From positions 9,239,001 to 9,303,000 of the forward strand of contig NC_003075.7 of the NCBI RefSeq assembly GCF_000001735.4: a stretch of DNA of 64,000 nt, read 5' to 3'. Every line of letters begins with the position of its first letter. The first letter of the stretch is position 1. The notes below the pieces were generated by a model, which had not been told where the DNA came from, ran no database searches, and worked only from the letters and a program-made list of their open reading frames with translations. Of this stretch, positions 1 to 11,071 are shown in pieces. The DNA is from Arabidopsis thaliana. Its lineage: Eukaryota > Streptophyta > Magnoliopsida > Brassicales > Brassicaceae. A program made the translations under genes and the position numbers.

Positions 1-2060
1 TTTTGTCAATCGACTGTGCATGCAACTCTACTTGCTTAGATACATATCCAGTTCAGGAAAACCCAACCAAAGTGTACCTAGCAAGTAGGATTTTCAAATT
101 GAACAAAATCTATGAAAAATGTTCCACACCATGTGAAGTTCAAAGCACTGTAAATACAATCATAAAGAACATGGTAAAAACTGTGGGATTTGATAAGAAA
201 CATCCTACCTGAATGGACTCTTCAGAGTAGCTCTCTTTAACTTTATTTAAATTAGATATTTCAACTACGACAGAACTTCCACCTGAATAACCTTGCTTTC
301 CATCTGATGTGATCTTTGCAATTGGTTCATAAACACCATCATGGGAACTTGACGCAGTCATACTAGGAGCAAGAGGACTGCTAGGGGAAGCAGATTCACC
401 AGTGTTTGTGGTGAGATTATTATCAAAAAGCGGAACAACTGCCCAAGCAAAAGACTCTCGGTAAGGCATAATGCGAGACCAGACCTGCAACTTTTGCTTT
501 TCCCTCTCAGTTAAGTGCACCTGATTCACATAAATAGGGTAATTACTAATTGTTATATCAAGATCCAGCTATCACCATGACTACTCTAAAATATATATCA
601 AAACAAAGAGTAAAGACAGATGATATATGCCATTATAAGTCACAGGCTATCTCCAAGTTACTCCAAATAAATGTTGAAAGACACAATCTCTAAGACCAAG
701 GCATTCACATGAGCAAGAGACTCTAGAGACAGTAAGGGAAAATTCAGGATTTTGGAAATTACAGGCTCTTTACGGGAATAGACAGATGATGTAACGCCTC
801 CTTCCTCAGTTGCTGTTTTTTCTAATTGAATAAGCAGGCAAACTGATGCTGATGGGGCATCTAGATAAAATACTCCACGATTTTCAGATGAAAGTTTAGC
901 CTGCAAGAAAATGTACAAGGGGCGGCAATTTCGCAAAAATGACGTGAGAAAAAACTGAAATCACCTTTTATATAATCATGAGAAGGGAAGAGGCAAAAAG
1001 AGGACAGTTGGCTCTAATCAGTTACTTACATCCTGCATTTCCGTCGGCTGAATCTGGAAATAAAAATCCTCAGAGAGTTTCTCCTTCCTCTCTTGATTGT
1101 ACAATGCAATCGAGCCAAAAAATGGTTCTGCAGGGATGCAAGAGAAATAAAGAAGGAACTTAAAGAAGTTGAAATAACTAAAATTACAGAAAATAGACAG
1201 CAGTTAGTCAGAATCCTCACCAACTAAGCCAGACTGAAAAGCTAGAGACAAAACTCTGACAGAGATCTTCAATCCACTGTGAAGATAATAAAGAGGAACA
1301 GAAGTACAAATCAGACAAAGATAATAAGATCAGGTAAAGCATAGTGACATGCAAAAAAAAAAAAACCTGGAATAGCTAGCTGCAGGAGATTCAGGAGTTC
1401 TCTGACCAAAAATCATAGCTCTTTCATTTTCCCAGTCAAAAGCTGGTTCATAAGCAGGTAAAGGAGGTTGCCCAAAATGCTGAAAAAAAAAAAAAAAAGC
1501 AACACCTTCAAAGTAAGAACCAAAGGATGAGAAATATATAACAGAGCAATGAAGTGAGTAAAAGAAGACACCTTAGAGGATCCAGGATCAGAAAACGGCC
1601 TCCCGGAAATACTGGCAACATCCTCCTCAATAGTTGCACTCCTGGCACTAGCAAGACGAATCTCTGAAGAAGCAGAGAGTTAATTGATGTACAATAATTG
1701 ACAAAAGCAAAAAAAATAAAAATAAACAATGCATCATAGTTACCAGTCTCAGTATCAGTATCAGGTCCTTCAAAAATCTGAGTCTGGAAAGAATCAGGTC
1801 GAATATTTTCATAGTGACCGTATTTGTTAACATCTTTAACCCATTCAGTGCCATAACATTGAACCAATTGATTCAAATGTGGCCATTGTTCCAGATTCTC
1901 ATCAAGCTGAAACAAAAGAGAAGAAACACATTAACGAAAAGAGAGAGAAAACGCGAATAAAGGTTGAGGAGAGTTTAATTACCAAAGGATCGAGCTTAGG
2001 GAGAGCAAGAGGCTGACGAGGTAGCTTACGAAATCGAAGACCAAGATTGTTGTTCTCCAT
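1..2060 (-). CDS. SPK1: SPIKE1, DOCK-family guanine nucleotide exchange factor (5' part only)
   Basis: N-terminal part of the plant DOCK-family GEF that activates ROP GTPases and controls actin and cell shape (leaf pavement cells, trichomes). The gene runs off the left edge. The start codon lies at 2058-2060 and opens MENNNLGLRFRKLPRQ. Exons that splice in frame with GT-AG borders: 1983-2060, 1744-1906, 1573-1663, 1369-1479, 1221-1276, then about 1032-1129, 766-899 and 210-526. They give roughly the first 350 residues of a protein that is about 1,830 in the family, including LDENLEQWPHLNQLVQCYG and the stretch near 300-450 ending ESYSEESIQ. The DHR1 and catalytic DHR2 domains are outside the window. 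A CT/GA-rich leader follows to about 2330. Identity rests on recognition of the protein. The exact borders of the three leftmost exons are approximate. Confidence 0.93.
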
Positions 2061-2755
2061 TGAGATAGATCTAATACAATGTGAGGTACTACTACGCCAT
2101 TAGAGAGAATTGGGGATTTGTGAAAACCTAGAAATGGGAAAAGGACATTGTTGGAGTAGTAAGTAGATCTGAGTGGGGGAGCTAAAGGAGGAGAGGAGGA
2201 TGAATCTTTGTCTTTACGCAGAGAGGAAGAGATCCGTGAGAGGAAGCAGTTGGGAGAAAAAGTGAAGATTACTCAAGAGGAAAGCAAAAGTCGAGCTGGA
2301 GCTGTAAGTCCAACAAGAGTCCAACTCTACTGTCCCTTTTTTCTTTTTAAATAACAAAAGAGTCAATCATTGGGACGACCAAAGACGATGATACCTCACC
2401 TGAACCAACTTAAAGAATTGGAGTAAGTAGTAACCATTTTCACCAAAAGTCATTCCAATTCTCATTATACCAAACAAAATGGAATTAGAAAGTATACGGC
2501 TAAAGAATTTAGTTGTCACACTTTATTGAAATTAGGATTGTTGATTTGTTTCTACGGATTCATGTTGAGATAAACCGTAAACGAGTTCATAGTTACCTTT
2601 GGTATCTATGAATCGGTGAATCCCAATCTTTAGCCATTGTTTCAGAGTTGTTGCCATTATAGTCTACCATTGCGGCCTTTTTATATATCATTCATGTTAG
2701 CATTAGGGTTATAATTTCTAAAAATTGATCACCTCTTTAACTTGTGCCTAGAATG
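2061..2755. other. SPK1 leader and promoter, intergenic
   Basis: This stretch holds the 5' leader of SPK1 (GA-rich on the plus strand to about 2330) and AT-rich DNA beyond it. I see no open frame, RNA gene or repeat that can be supported. Confidence 0.5.
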
Positions 2756-3122
2756 TTAGGCAGACCCAGCCAAAAAATTAAGTGGGTGAAAAAACGTTAC
2801 ACTGGTTAACATAATTATTGGGCTTCGTGGCTTCTCTCTCGTTGACGGAGAACTTAACGGTGTGTGATTCCAAGTCGGATTAGAACCTCCGTTATATATC
2901 AATGGGAGTTTTGGCCGCTTGTTGCTGTTGAGTTGTGTTGTCTTTGATTGAAACGACGGCGTATACGTCCATTTTGTCCGTGACATATTCGATATGGTTG
3001 ACGTCACTAGCTGATACAATTTTGAGCTCAAGAGTTGGGTTCTCCACGGCTCTTTGCAACTGTGATGAAGATATTTTCGAGAGATCTAGTATTGTTTGTT
3101 CTAATCTTGGGAAAATGTCCAA
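2756..3122 (-). pseudogene. Relic of an SRC2/BAP-like C2-domain gene
   Basis: On the minus strand two overlapping frames together read like the front half of a plant C2-domain protein of the SRC2 type. One frame (2892-3122) carries LELKIVSASDVNHIEYVTDK and VYAVVSIKD; the other (from about 2910 downward) continues with YNGGSNPTWNHT, which is the expected next part of the C2 fold. The reading frame shifts at about 2890-2900. A second shift follows after NHT, where KFSVNERE lies in the first frame again. No ATG starts the piece, and the back half of the C2 domain and everything after it are absent. It is therefore a truncated, frameshifted copy of a host gene. It sits between SPK1 and CBL6, in the same orientation as both. 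Intact relatives occur elsewhere in the Arabidopsis genome (family knowledge). Confidence 0.8.
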
Positions 3123-3504
3123 GTATACAATGATCTATGAGATTCAAGTTAACCAGTTTCTCATTCACATGAATCTTTCCTTTCTCATGTTAAAACTATC
3201 TCGCCATTTGGGTTCCCTGTAAAATATGGTTGTCCGGATTTTACTCCAACTAACAAATTTAGATAGAAAGAAAGAAGAAGCAACAAAATAAAACTAATGC
3301 CGAGTAAAAGAATCAATTTGCACACTCCAACAGATAAGATAAACCGAACAAGTTTGCGGATACACAAACATGTGAGGTAATGCTGCTTTCAGAACGTATT
3401 TATTAAAAATAAAGAGGAGGGTTGTAATAGAGTAATGGAGAAGAAGATAAGAATCAAGTATGAATGATCTTGTAAAGGGTTTTGGTCTTTCTTCACATCC
3501 CTGA

Positions 3505-4669
3505 TCATCCATCCAGCTCACTAGGAGTGTCTGTCACTATAGTGTGAAATACAAAATTTGGAAACGTCTTTGTTACGTCTCTACACAAAACACAACATAC
3601 AAAAACATGTTAGTCCCGCACGAAGAAGATAATAAGGCAAATAACATGGCTAGCTTACTTGAGATGTTGAAGGCTCATGTTCTGTAACAGAGAGGGGTGG
3701 CGCAACACAAGACTCCTCCACTCTTCCTTATCAATCTTCCCGTCCAGTTTAGTATCAGCTTCTTCAAATGTCTACACACACCAATCAGTTTTTACATCTC
3801 TTGTCAAAGATTAAATATGAGAATCCTAGTTAGTGTCAATGGAGGAGATCAACCAAACCCACCTTGTCTATGATGCTCTCAATCACATGATCAGAAAGGT
3901 TCATGCCAGATTCAGCTAGAGTCCGCACAACCATTTGCTTCACCTCCTGTCTCTTTATATAACCTTGCTGATTCAGATCATACAGCTTGAAAGAGACTGC
4001 AGAGACAAAAGATGAGCTTGATCCAAGGTTTGGATATGACAAAAAAAAAGAAGGTCAAGTCTCTCTCGACCACTTACACTCAATCTTATCCTCAAATTTA
4101 GCATTAGGGTGAAAGACCGAAAGTGAACGAGCAAAGGCTTCAAAATCTAGAATCCCAGTATTCTTGGTATCAAACAAGTCAAACACCTGCAAAGCTTGAA
4201 GTATGAGTGTACAGCAAGGAAACTCATATAAGTGAGTTACAAGTCTATCTAATTTACCCTATCAGCAAAAAGGCTTCTCGTTGTGTTCATTTTGAATAGT
4301 ACCAATTGAAATTGTTCCTGCAATATATTTGAAAGGATCCTAGTGAATGTAGAGGAACAGAGAGATATAGTACTCGTGTCCGACTATGGATTCTTGCATA
4401 CCTTGTCGATAAGCCCGTTTTTGCTAATGCTCTTGAACAGTTCGTAAAGAGCTTCAATCTCATTCACTGTAACTGCATTTGGTACATAAAGCCATTGTTG
4501 GGGTTGTGACAAATAAAAATAGTAAAAGTAAATGTAGGGGTAGACACATACACACAGTGCCTCTAGCCACATCCTTAGGGTTCTGACGAACCTTGGGAGG
4601 ATCAGCATCACAACAAGTCAACAGAATTAAGGCTAAGTGCTTTAATCCATCTAAACATTGCATCATCAT
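3505..4669 (-). CDS. CBL6: Calcineurin B-like calcium sensor CBL6
   Basis: EF-hand calcium sensor of the plant CBL family, which binds CIPK kinases and places them at membranes. The start codon is the first of three ATGs at 4661-4669 ([12 protein letters not shown]). Exon 1 is 4552-4669 and exon 2 is 4402-4472; their junction reads [20 protein letters not shown], the usual CBL lead-in to EF-hand 1. Later exons give [58 protein letters not shown] and [20 protein letters not shown], which cover EF-hands 2 to 4. The last exon ends DTPSELDG with a stop at 3505-3507. The family size is about 210-226 residues. The N-terminus lacks the MGCF-type myristoylation/palmitoylation motif seen in CBL1 and CBL9, as expected for CBL6, which is reported at the vacuole. 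Other borders were read by eye. Confidence 0.93.
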
Positions 4670-6570
4670 CTCTCCCAAAAGTCACTATGTCCATGCCTAC
4701 CACAAACAGAAAAAAGGTTAAATCCATTGAATGTCAACAGAAACCCTCTAAACATATGGCATCAAGAAAAAAAATCAAGAATCGAACATAAATTTGCCGA
4801 TCCAATGGAGACATCAAATGAATCTAGTCTTGACTTTTTTGAGAGAAGAGAAGAAGATGAACCAAAGCAATATACCTATTCTTTTTTTCTCGTTAGCGTG
4901 TAAAGAAGCTTCAGATCACGACTTGTTCCAAGAGTGTTTATTTTTTTGACCACGATCTGATATTTCTCTCTCTCCATAAAAGTTTTTGTTGGCTACAGAG
5001 ACATGGGAAAGGATCTACAAGTTCGTTGGCGTAAATAAGTCAACTCTTAGTTGGTGACCACTCTAACAAGTTGACATTTCGAGAGAGAGAGAAAAAGGAA
5101 GATACTATGATTCATTCATCATAACTAACAAGATTCAGAAGACCAAAAAAAGTCTGTTTTAGGGAATAACATTCACAAAACAAGCCTGAAGGTGAAGTTG
5201 ATACGCTTTGGCAAAGAATGAATCCAGCCCTTCTGACCACCAACTATCTATGTTTTTCAATGTCAAACTTTGTTGATCTTCTCTGTTTCTTCTTTTTGAC
5301 CTCTTCCTCCTCACAGGTCCTTTGTAATTATTTAACAGCAAGCTGTTGAGTCAGCTTCCAAGAAGCGCTTTGTAAACCTGACGAGACAAAAGATAAATGT
5401 TGGTTCCAAGAACACAAGCGACTTCTCGCATATAAGAGGTTCAATTTTTCTAGTTGATACGGCCAAACCAACAAAAGTCTCTGGATTCTGAAGACGAACC
5501 AATCAAAAGTGAATGGTAAAGATGTTAAATTTGCTTCCTCTTTTTTTATATACCAAACAACATACCATTCAACTTTATGATGTAAATTTTATTGTTTGTT
5601 TTGTTGGGATTAGTTTGAAATAAGTGTTCCCAAGTCAGCACAGGCTTATACTGCAAGACCATCACAATCTCACTTCCACTCTGAATCACAGATATTAACT
5701 AACTAGGCTAGGCTCTCTCTATATGTACTCAAGGATTATTTCCTTCTCTATCTCTATCTCTTATCTTGGTTGTTATATGTTTCCATCATCTATGAGGAAT
5801 AGTTGAGTGGTGGAAAACAAATATCAACCAAAACAGAAAACTTGATATAGCCATAAACTCAACTGGTGGGAAAAGAAAGACATTGACCACAAAAACATAA
5901 ATCTGGCCACTTCAAAGTTTACATCTTTTGAAACATAGAGCATTACCAAACGAGTGAGTTAATGAATTGAATACAACATCTATCTAATAATTGGTGAGAA
6001 TGATGACCATTGATGTGCCTACCACTGATTAGACTGAGACCAAATGTGGGGTGTTGGGGGGTAAATTCAACCAAATCAAACTATAGGGTAATAAATGCAA
6101 TAAAGAAAAAACAAAGAGATGAAAGTAAAGAGAGAGCAGAAAATGTGAGTGGGGGAAGATGGAGAGTGGTATGGGAACAACAACAATTGATGCTATGACA
6201 AACAACAACAGCAAGAAATTTGTGTGAGAGTAGAGAGTCTTGCTTCAGTTGAATCAAAGATTGGTCCTTTTTTTTTCGTTTTCTCTTTCCTGCTTTTTTT
6301 GTTTGTAGTTTCTGATCTCTCAGGAAGGCTTTTTATAAATTTGCCCTCAATTTCTCCGTCCCTACTACTCTTTTTGATCAATTTCTACGGGAAAAAGCAC
6401 CAATCTTTAAACCCGGGCATGTCCTTGTAATCGAGTATGTTGTGTAAGTGATGAATTTGTGGTGAGATCTGGTGAGAAGTTTCCTCTTTTTTCTCAGATT
6501 GCGGTAAAAAAAAAGAGTTTTTAATAAGGAAGAGATTGAGATTAGATTTTATCGCTTTTGTTTGTGTGAT
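4670..6570. other. Shared upstream region of divergent CBL6 and KINbeta2
   Basis: This 1.9 kb gap separates two divergently transcribed genes. It is AT-rich with CT- and GA-rich runs (for example 5725-5765 and 6260-6310). The open frames here are short and have no recognisable content. The part just before 6571 is the probable KINbeta2 leader. Confidence 0.5.
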
Positions 6571-7833
6571 ATGGGTAACGTGAACGCCAAAAGAAAACCG
6601 AAATAGTAACAACGCTTCTGCTGTTGAAGACGAAGACGCTGAGATTTGTTCTCGTGAAGCTATGTCTGCTGCTTCTGATGGTAACCATGTCGCTCCTCCT
6701 GAGCTTATGGGTCAATCTCCTCCTCATAGCCCTCGAGCTACTCAGTCTCCTCTCATGTTTGCTCCTCAGGTTTTTGTTTTGGTTTCAGATTCGATGTCTT
6801 AATCTGGAGGATGTGATGAAAGAGAGAGATCTGTAGCTTTTAAAGTTTGTGTCTTTTTTTAGGTTCCGGTGCTTCCACTTCAAAGACCTGATGAAATTCA
6901 TATCCCTAATCCTTCGTGGATGCAATCGCCATCTTCGTTGTATGAAGAAGCTTCTAACGAACAAGGAATCCCTACGATGATCACTTGGTGTCATGGAGGC
7001 AAGGAGATTGCTGTGGAGGGATCATGGGATAATTGGAAGACAAGGTTTTTAGCTGAATGTTTGTTTTGATTTAATGGCTTCTTTCATCATTTCAAATCTG
7101 AGCTCATCTTTGTTGTTTGTTGTTTTGGGGGGTTTGATCAGAAGTCGGCTGCAGAGATCTGGGAAGGACTTCACTATCATGAAAGTGTTACCTTCAGGAG
7201 TCTATGAGTACAGGTTCATTGTGGATGGACAGTGGAGGCATGCCCCTGAGCTCCCTTTAGCTAGAGATGATGCTGGGAACACTTTCAACATTTTGGATCT
7301 TCAGGTAACTCCATTCTCTTTCGAATTGGTTAGTTGGTTGGTGGAGAAATGAAACGGTTAATGAGAGACTACTGGAACTGCTAAATCAGGGTTATAGGGA
7401 ATGGGAAAGACATCTATGTTGATTAGCAAGTTAAAAAACCAGGCTTTGTAGTTCCTTTTTCGATTTTGCCGTGTGAAAACAGCAGAGATACTTTGATGTT
7501 ATGCAGGACTATGTTCCTGAAGACATTCAAAGCATATCTGGGTTTGAGCCTCCGCAATCTCCAGAGAATAGTTACAGCAACTTGCTTCTCGGAGCTGAGG
7601 ACTACTCTAAAGAACCGCCTGTGGTTCCCCCGCACCTACAAATGACACTGCTGAACTTGCCGGCAGCCAATCCTGACATTCCATCTCCGCTGCCGAGACC
7701 TCAGCATGTCATTCTCAATCATCTTTACATGCAGAAGGGCAAAAGTGGTCCTTCTGTGGTTGCGCTTGGTTCCACTCACCGATTTCTAGCAAAGTATGTA
7801 ACTGTGGTGCTCTACAAATCCCTGCAGAGGTGA
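6571..7833 (+). CDS. KINB2: SnRK1 beta subunit KINbeta2 (frame conflict at the start)
   Basis: Regulatory beta subunit of the SnRK1 energy-sensing kinase (AMPK/SNF1 family). It bridges the alpha catalytic and gamma subunits. Exons: 6571-6769, 6863-7044, 7142-7304, 7507-7833. Visible parts: an N-terminal Ser/Pro-rich arm ([11 protein letters not shown]); a CBM48 glycogen-binding-like domain with [19 protein letters not shown] and [19 protein letters not shown]; and the C-terminal ASC domain with [12 protein letters not shown] and [20 protein letters not shown], ending VVLYKSLQR. From the AAT codon at 6602 onward the frame is open and gives 279 residues, and all later junctions fit. The expected start MGNVNA at 6571 is in a different frame, one base out, and reaches TAG at 6604-6606. 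The first in-frame Met is at 6662, which would lose the myristoylation signal. The cause may be a true variant or a sequence error. Confidence 0.9.
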
Positions 7834-8513
7834 GTGAAGATGATGCAATTCCAATGGGTAGTTAGCATGTGGATCCTCGGCATGCTCTTATCTATTTTGG
7901 TGTTAAAACGTTAACTCATGGAGTATGGGTGAGGCTATATAGAAAGGAGACACACGAAGAGAGTTATTTCCAGGCAAAGTATTCCCTCGATACAGCGAAT
8001 TTTGTTGTCTTTAAAAGTTGTCAATAAGGTTTACCAACAGAATGAAGATGCAGTATTCAGTCAGTGTCTGTGTAATCTTTTGATTTGAAGACTTCATCAT
8101 CTGTTTTTTTTTTAGCATAGAAGAATGCAGGAACGACTTCACTTGTAAAACCGGCAAATCTTTTTTATGGTTTTGTTTTGGGGCTTTCAAGTTTTCACAA
8201 AAAGTTGTCACCTGCCAGTCTTTTAAATTATTGTTTGCTTTCAAATTTAGCAAAGTCATGTGTGATTGTGACAGATGATCATATGCTTCTGCAACTTGTG
8301 TAACAAAGCATCTGCAGATCAACTATATATCGGTGAAAAAGCAAAAGATGACAGATGTCTCAATAGCTCATTATCATTCTCAAATGAATCTAAGGTAGAG
8401 TTTATTGCATTCTGATGGCCACTATCTAACAGTAGAAGGCTGTACAGAAAGAAGCAATAGAAAGGGCAAAACATGTGAATTTTTATGTTTGAATCTAATC
8501 AATTCTGCTGAGC
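7834..8513. other. Convergent 3' regions of KINbeta2 and OPT3
   Basis: This is the 3'-untranslated and spacer DNA between two convergent genes. A 103-codon open frame on the minus strand (8011-8322) has no recognisable features and is probably chance. I see nothing else. Confidence 0.5.
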
Positions 8514-11071
8514 TTAGAAAACGGGACAGCCTTTGGCTTTGATTCCAGGAGCCGTGGGACAGGAGGCAAGAGGGCAGTGGTCTACTTCAGTGCCCCACCA
8601 TTTGAGGTCGTGTCCAGCATTCTGCAGGGCGAAGAACAAGAGCACCCCCATGAACGCGGTCCCTGCATCGAGCGCTGCAGAGAGTACGTAATTGTACTTC
8701 TGCCACCATCTCTTGTGGTAATTGAACACAAAGTAGTTGAAGATGGTTCCTGTGACCAACCAGCTGGCAATGTTGGTTGGAGTGGCTGGAGGCATCCCTG
8801 CAAAGCCGTAGGAGATAACTGGAATGTTGATGAGAGGGATCCACTTCTTGTTTGGGAAGATCTTGCTCAGCGCCCACACGGGAACAGGCAGGACAGCTCC
8901 AATGAGGAAGAGCCCAACAAGGTTACGGTACATGCCTCCTGGTCCAAAGAGCCGTCTTGGTCCTATCAACCCCCAAATAACTGAAGCATCGAACGTCACT
9001 CTATACTTGGGGCAAGTCCAGGGGCTATTAGGGTGGTCTCCTTCGATGTCGCATATGTCTTGAATGCTCTCCAACATCCACCAGGCCACTCCCAGATTCA
9101 CCACACCAGCTACCACAGTGCCCACCAGCTGAGCCGTGTACATGCAGCGCGGTGGGATTTTCATGTAATGGCCAAGCTTAAGGTCTGCCAAAAATGAGAG
9201 AGCATGGACTGTGCTGATTCTCCCGTAAATCTTGAAAATCAGGTTTGCAATGGGTTTTCCAGGCAGGATATAACCGATAATGAACTGCCCTATTATATCA
9301 TATCCTGGTTGCTGCATTTTAAAAAACAACACACAAAAAGATATGAGCATGTGTTATTGGAAGAGGCATTGTCTTATATATAAACTAGTATGTAACCTGA
9401 TTTGTAGTTGCTTGAATGACACCGATAGGGAGTGTGACAATGAAGGCCAATGCAAAAGCAAAGAGCATTCCCCACCATGGAAGCTGCACTGACTCCTTCC
9501 ACACAAAAGACATTAGGAGAGACATGGCTACACTTCCTGCCAGCAATATATAAAACCACCACTCAGGCACTTTTTTGTAGCTTTGCATCAATTTTCCATG
9601 GATGTCCAGCTTCGTGGTGTTCACTGCAGACCAAGTCTGCTTCCATATGTCCCTGCACAAACACACCAAGTGATGATTCTCTTCTCACAGTGCCCTTGCT
9701 ACTCAACAAAACTGAATGACAAAACTAACTAACCTGCCGTTGAACAATGCCACATGAGTTAGTGTTGCAGTGAATCTCGCAAACCCGGATCCGATAGAGA
9801 GTGCGAAAAGAGGGCTGAGGTAAAGTTTCCCGTAGTTGTTATAAGCACCAATATCCAGATCAAACTGCGGTGTCAAGATCTTGGTTGTGTCATACTTCTG
9901 GCCACTAGTAGTGAATAGCTGGTTGGAGAAAATGGGGAACTTTCTGGCATCGAAAGTGTTGAACTTCCAGTAACAAACAGGGACGATGATGTATATAAAC
10001 ATGATGAAACCAACACCAACGTTGAGGATAGAGGACCATGGAGCCACCAATGGACTACCATGGTAAGCAGAGATGCCAGCCCAGTCAAGAGTGAAGGCTC
10101 CAACCCCAAGGCCATGGTACCCTGAACCAACCTGCTGAGCCGTGATGCTGTTTGGCCAAGCCCAACAAACCCATGAGAAGAAAGTCAAGATTGGGAATAG
10201 ATAGCCTGGAAGTGCATAGTAAATAAAGCTAGCACCAAGAGCTACTAGAAAGAACTTCATCCTCGTCAAGCCTTTAGACTTGTTTTCCTTCTCGTGCAAC
10301 GCTCTGAAACAAAACACAAAAACAAAACAATTCAACTTCAAAGGAATCAACTTTTCTCGCATTGCAGCTAATTTACGAATCAAGATTGGATTAAGAACCT
10401 GAAGAGAGAAACTTGAGCGAGATTTGAAGGCCACCACATGTCAACAGGATCAACAAGGTACCTCCTCAGAATCCCAGCCCAACCATAACCCAAAATCTAC
10501 AAAAATTCATTTCCATTCTGGTCAATTAACAGATTTTTTGACAAAATTGTAAATTCCAAAAGGGAGAAAGATAGTAAACCTGAGTGGTCAAGACGATGAA
10601 GAGACCACAGATGAAGCTAAGGCTCTGTTTATAGTAAGCTTTCATAACAGTGATAGCCCCAATAGAGTAAGCATCACCACCACCGTAAGCAACGCCACAA
10701 TTAGCAAAGATGGTGATAATGACATGCTCCTTGATGTTAAAAGGACCAGGATTGAGGCTAAAACTCCACCCAAGAAGGTTGTGAGAAGTGGTGGGAAGAG
10801 TCCGAGCCATGAACTTGCCGATGGGCAAAACAGCGATCTGCATGAGGATGGCTGAGATGGTGAGTGGCTGCGTACGGTATGTGAAGAACGTGTTGAGAAA
10901 GATGAGCAGAACACAAGAGGTCAGACCCAAGAACCAAGCTCTGAATGTCATCACCGGTAGGCTTGGATCATCCGTCTCAGGCACAACAAGAGCCACTTCC
11001 TCCACCGGACAACGCTCATGGTCCGAGGAGAGATGGACATTAGTCTTATCAGTAGCCTTCTCCGCGTCCAT
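8514..11071 (-). CDS. OPT3: Oligopeptide transporter family protein OPT3 (iron/copper phloem loading)
   Basis: Plasma-membrane transporter of the OPT family. OPT3 is needed for embryo development and for loading iron (and copper) into the phloem, so that shoots can signal iron status to roots. Five exons with clean borders: 10580-11071, 10399-10496, 9734-10303, 9397-9652, 8514-9311. They sum to 2,214 bases, or 737 residues, the known length. The start [16 protein letters not shown] is followed by an acidic cytosolic arm and about a dozen hydrophobic segments. Family signatures seen are [20 protein letters not shown] near residue 125 and [20 protein letters not shown] in the last exon. The C-terminus is Cys-rich and ends KAKGCPVF. 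Three CACGTG boxes lie 345-630 bases upstream of the start codon, which suits its reported iron-deficiency control by bHLH factors. Confidence 0.97.

Noticed and set aside
8011-8322. 103-codon minus-strand frame in the KINbeta2/OPT3 spacer
   Set aside because: Low-complexity Lys/Leu-rich translation in the 3' region; probably chance.
8577-8984. 135-codon plus-strand frame inside the OPT3 last exon
   Set aside because: It is antisense to a well-supported OPT3 exon and has no recognisable content.
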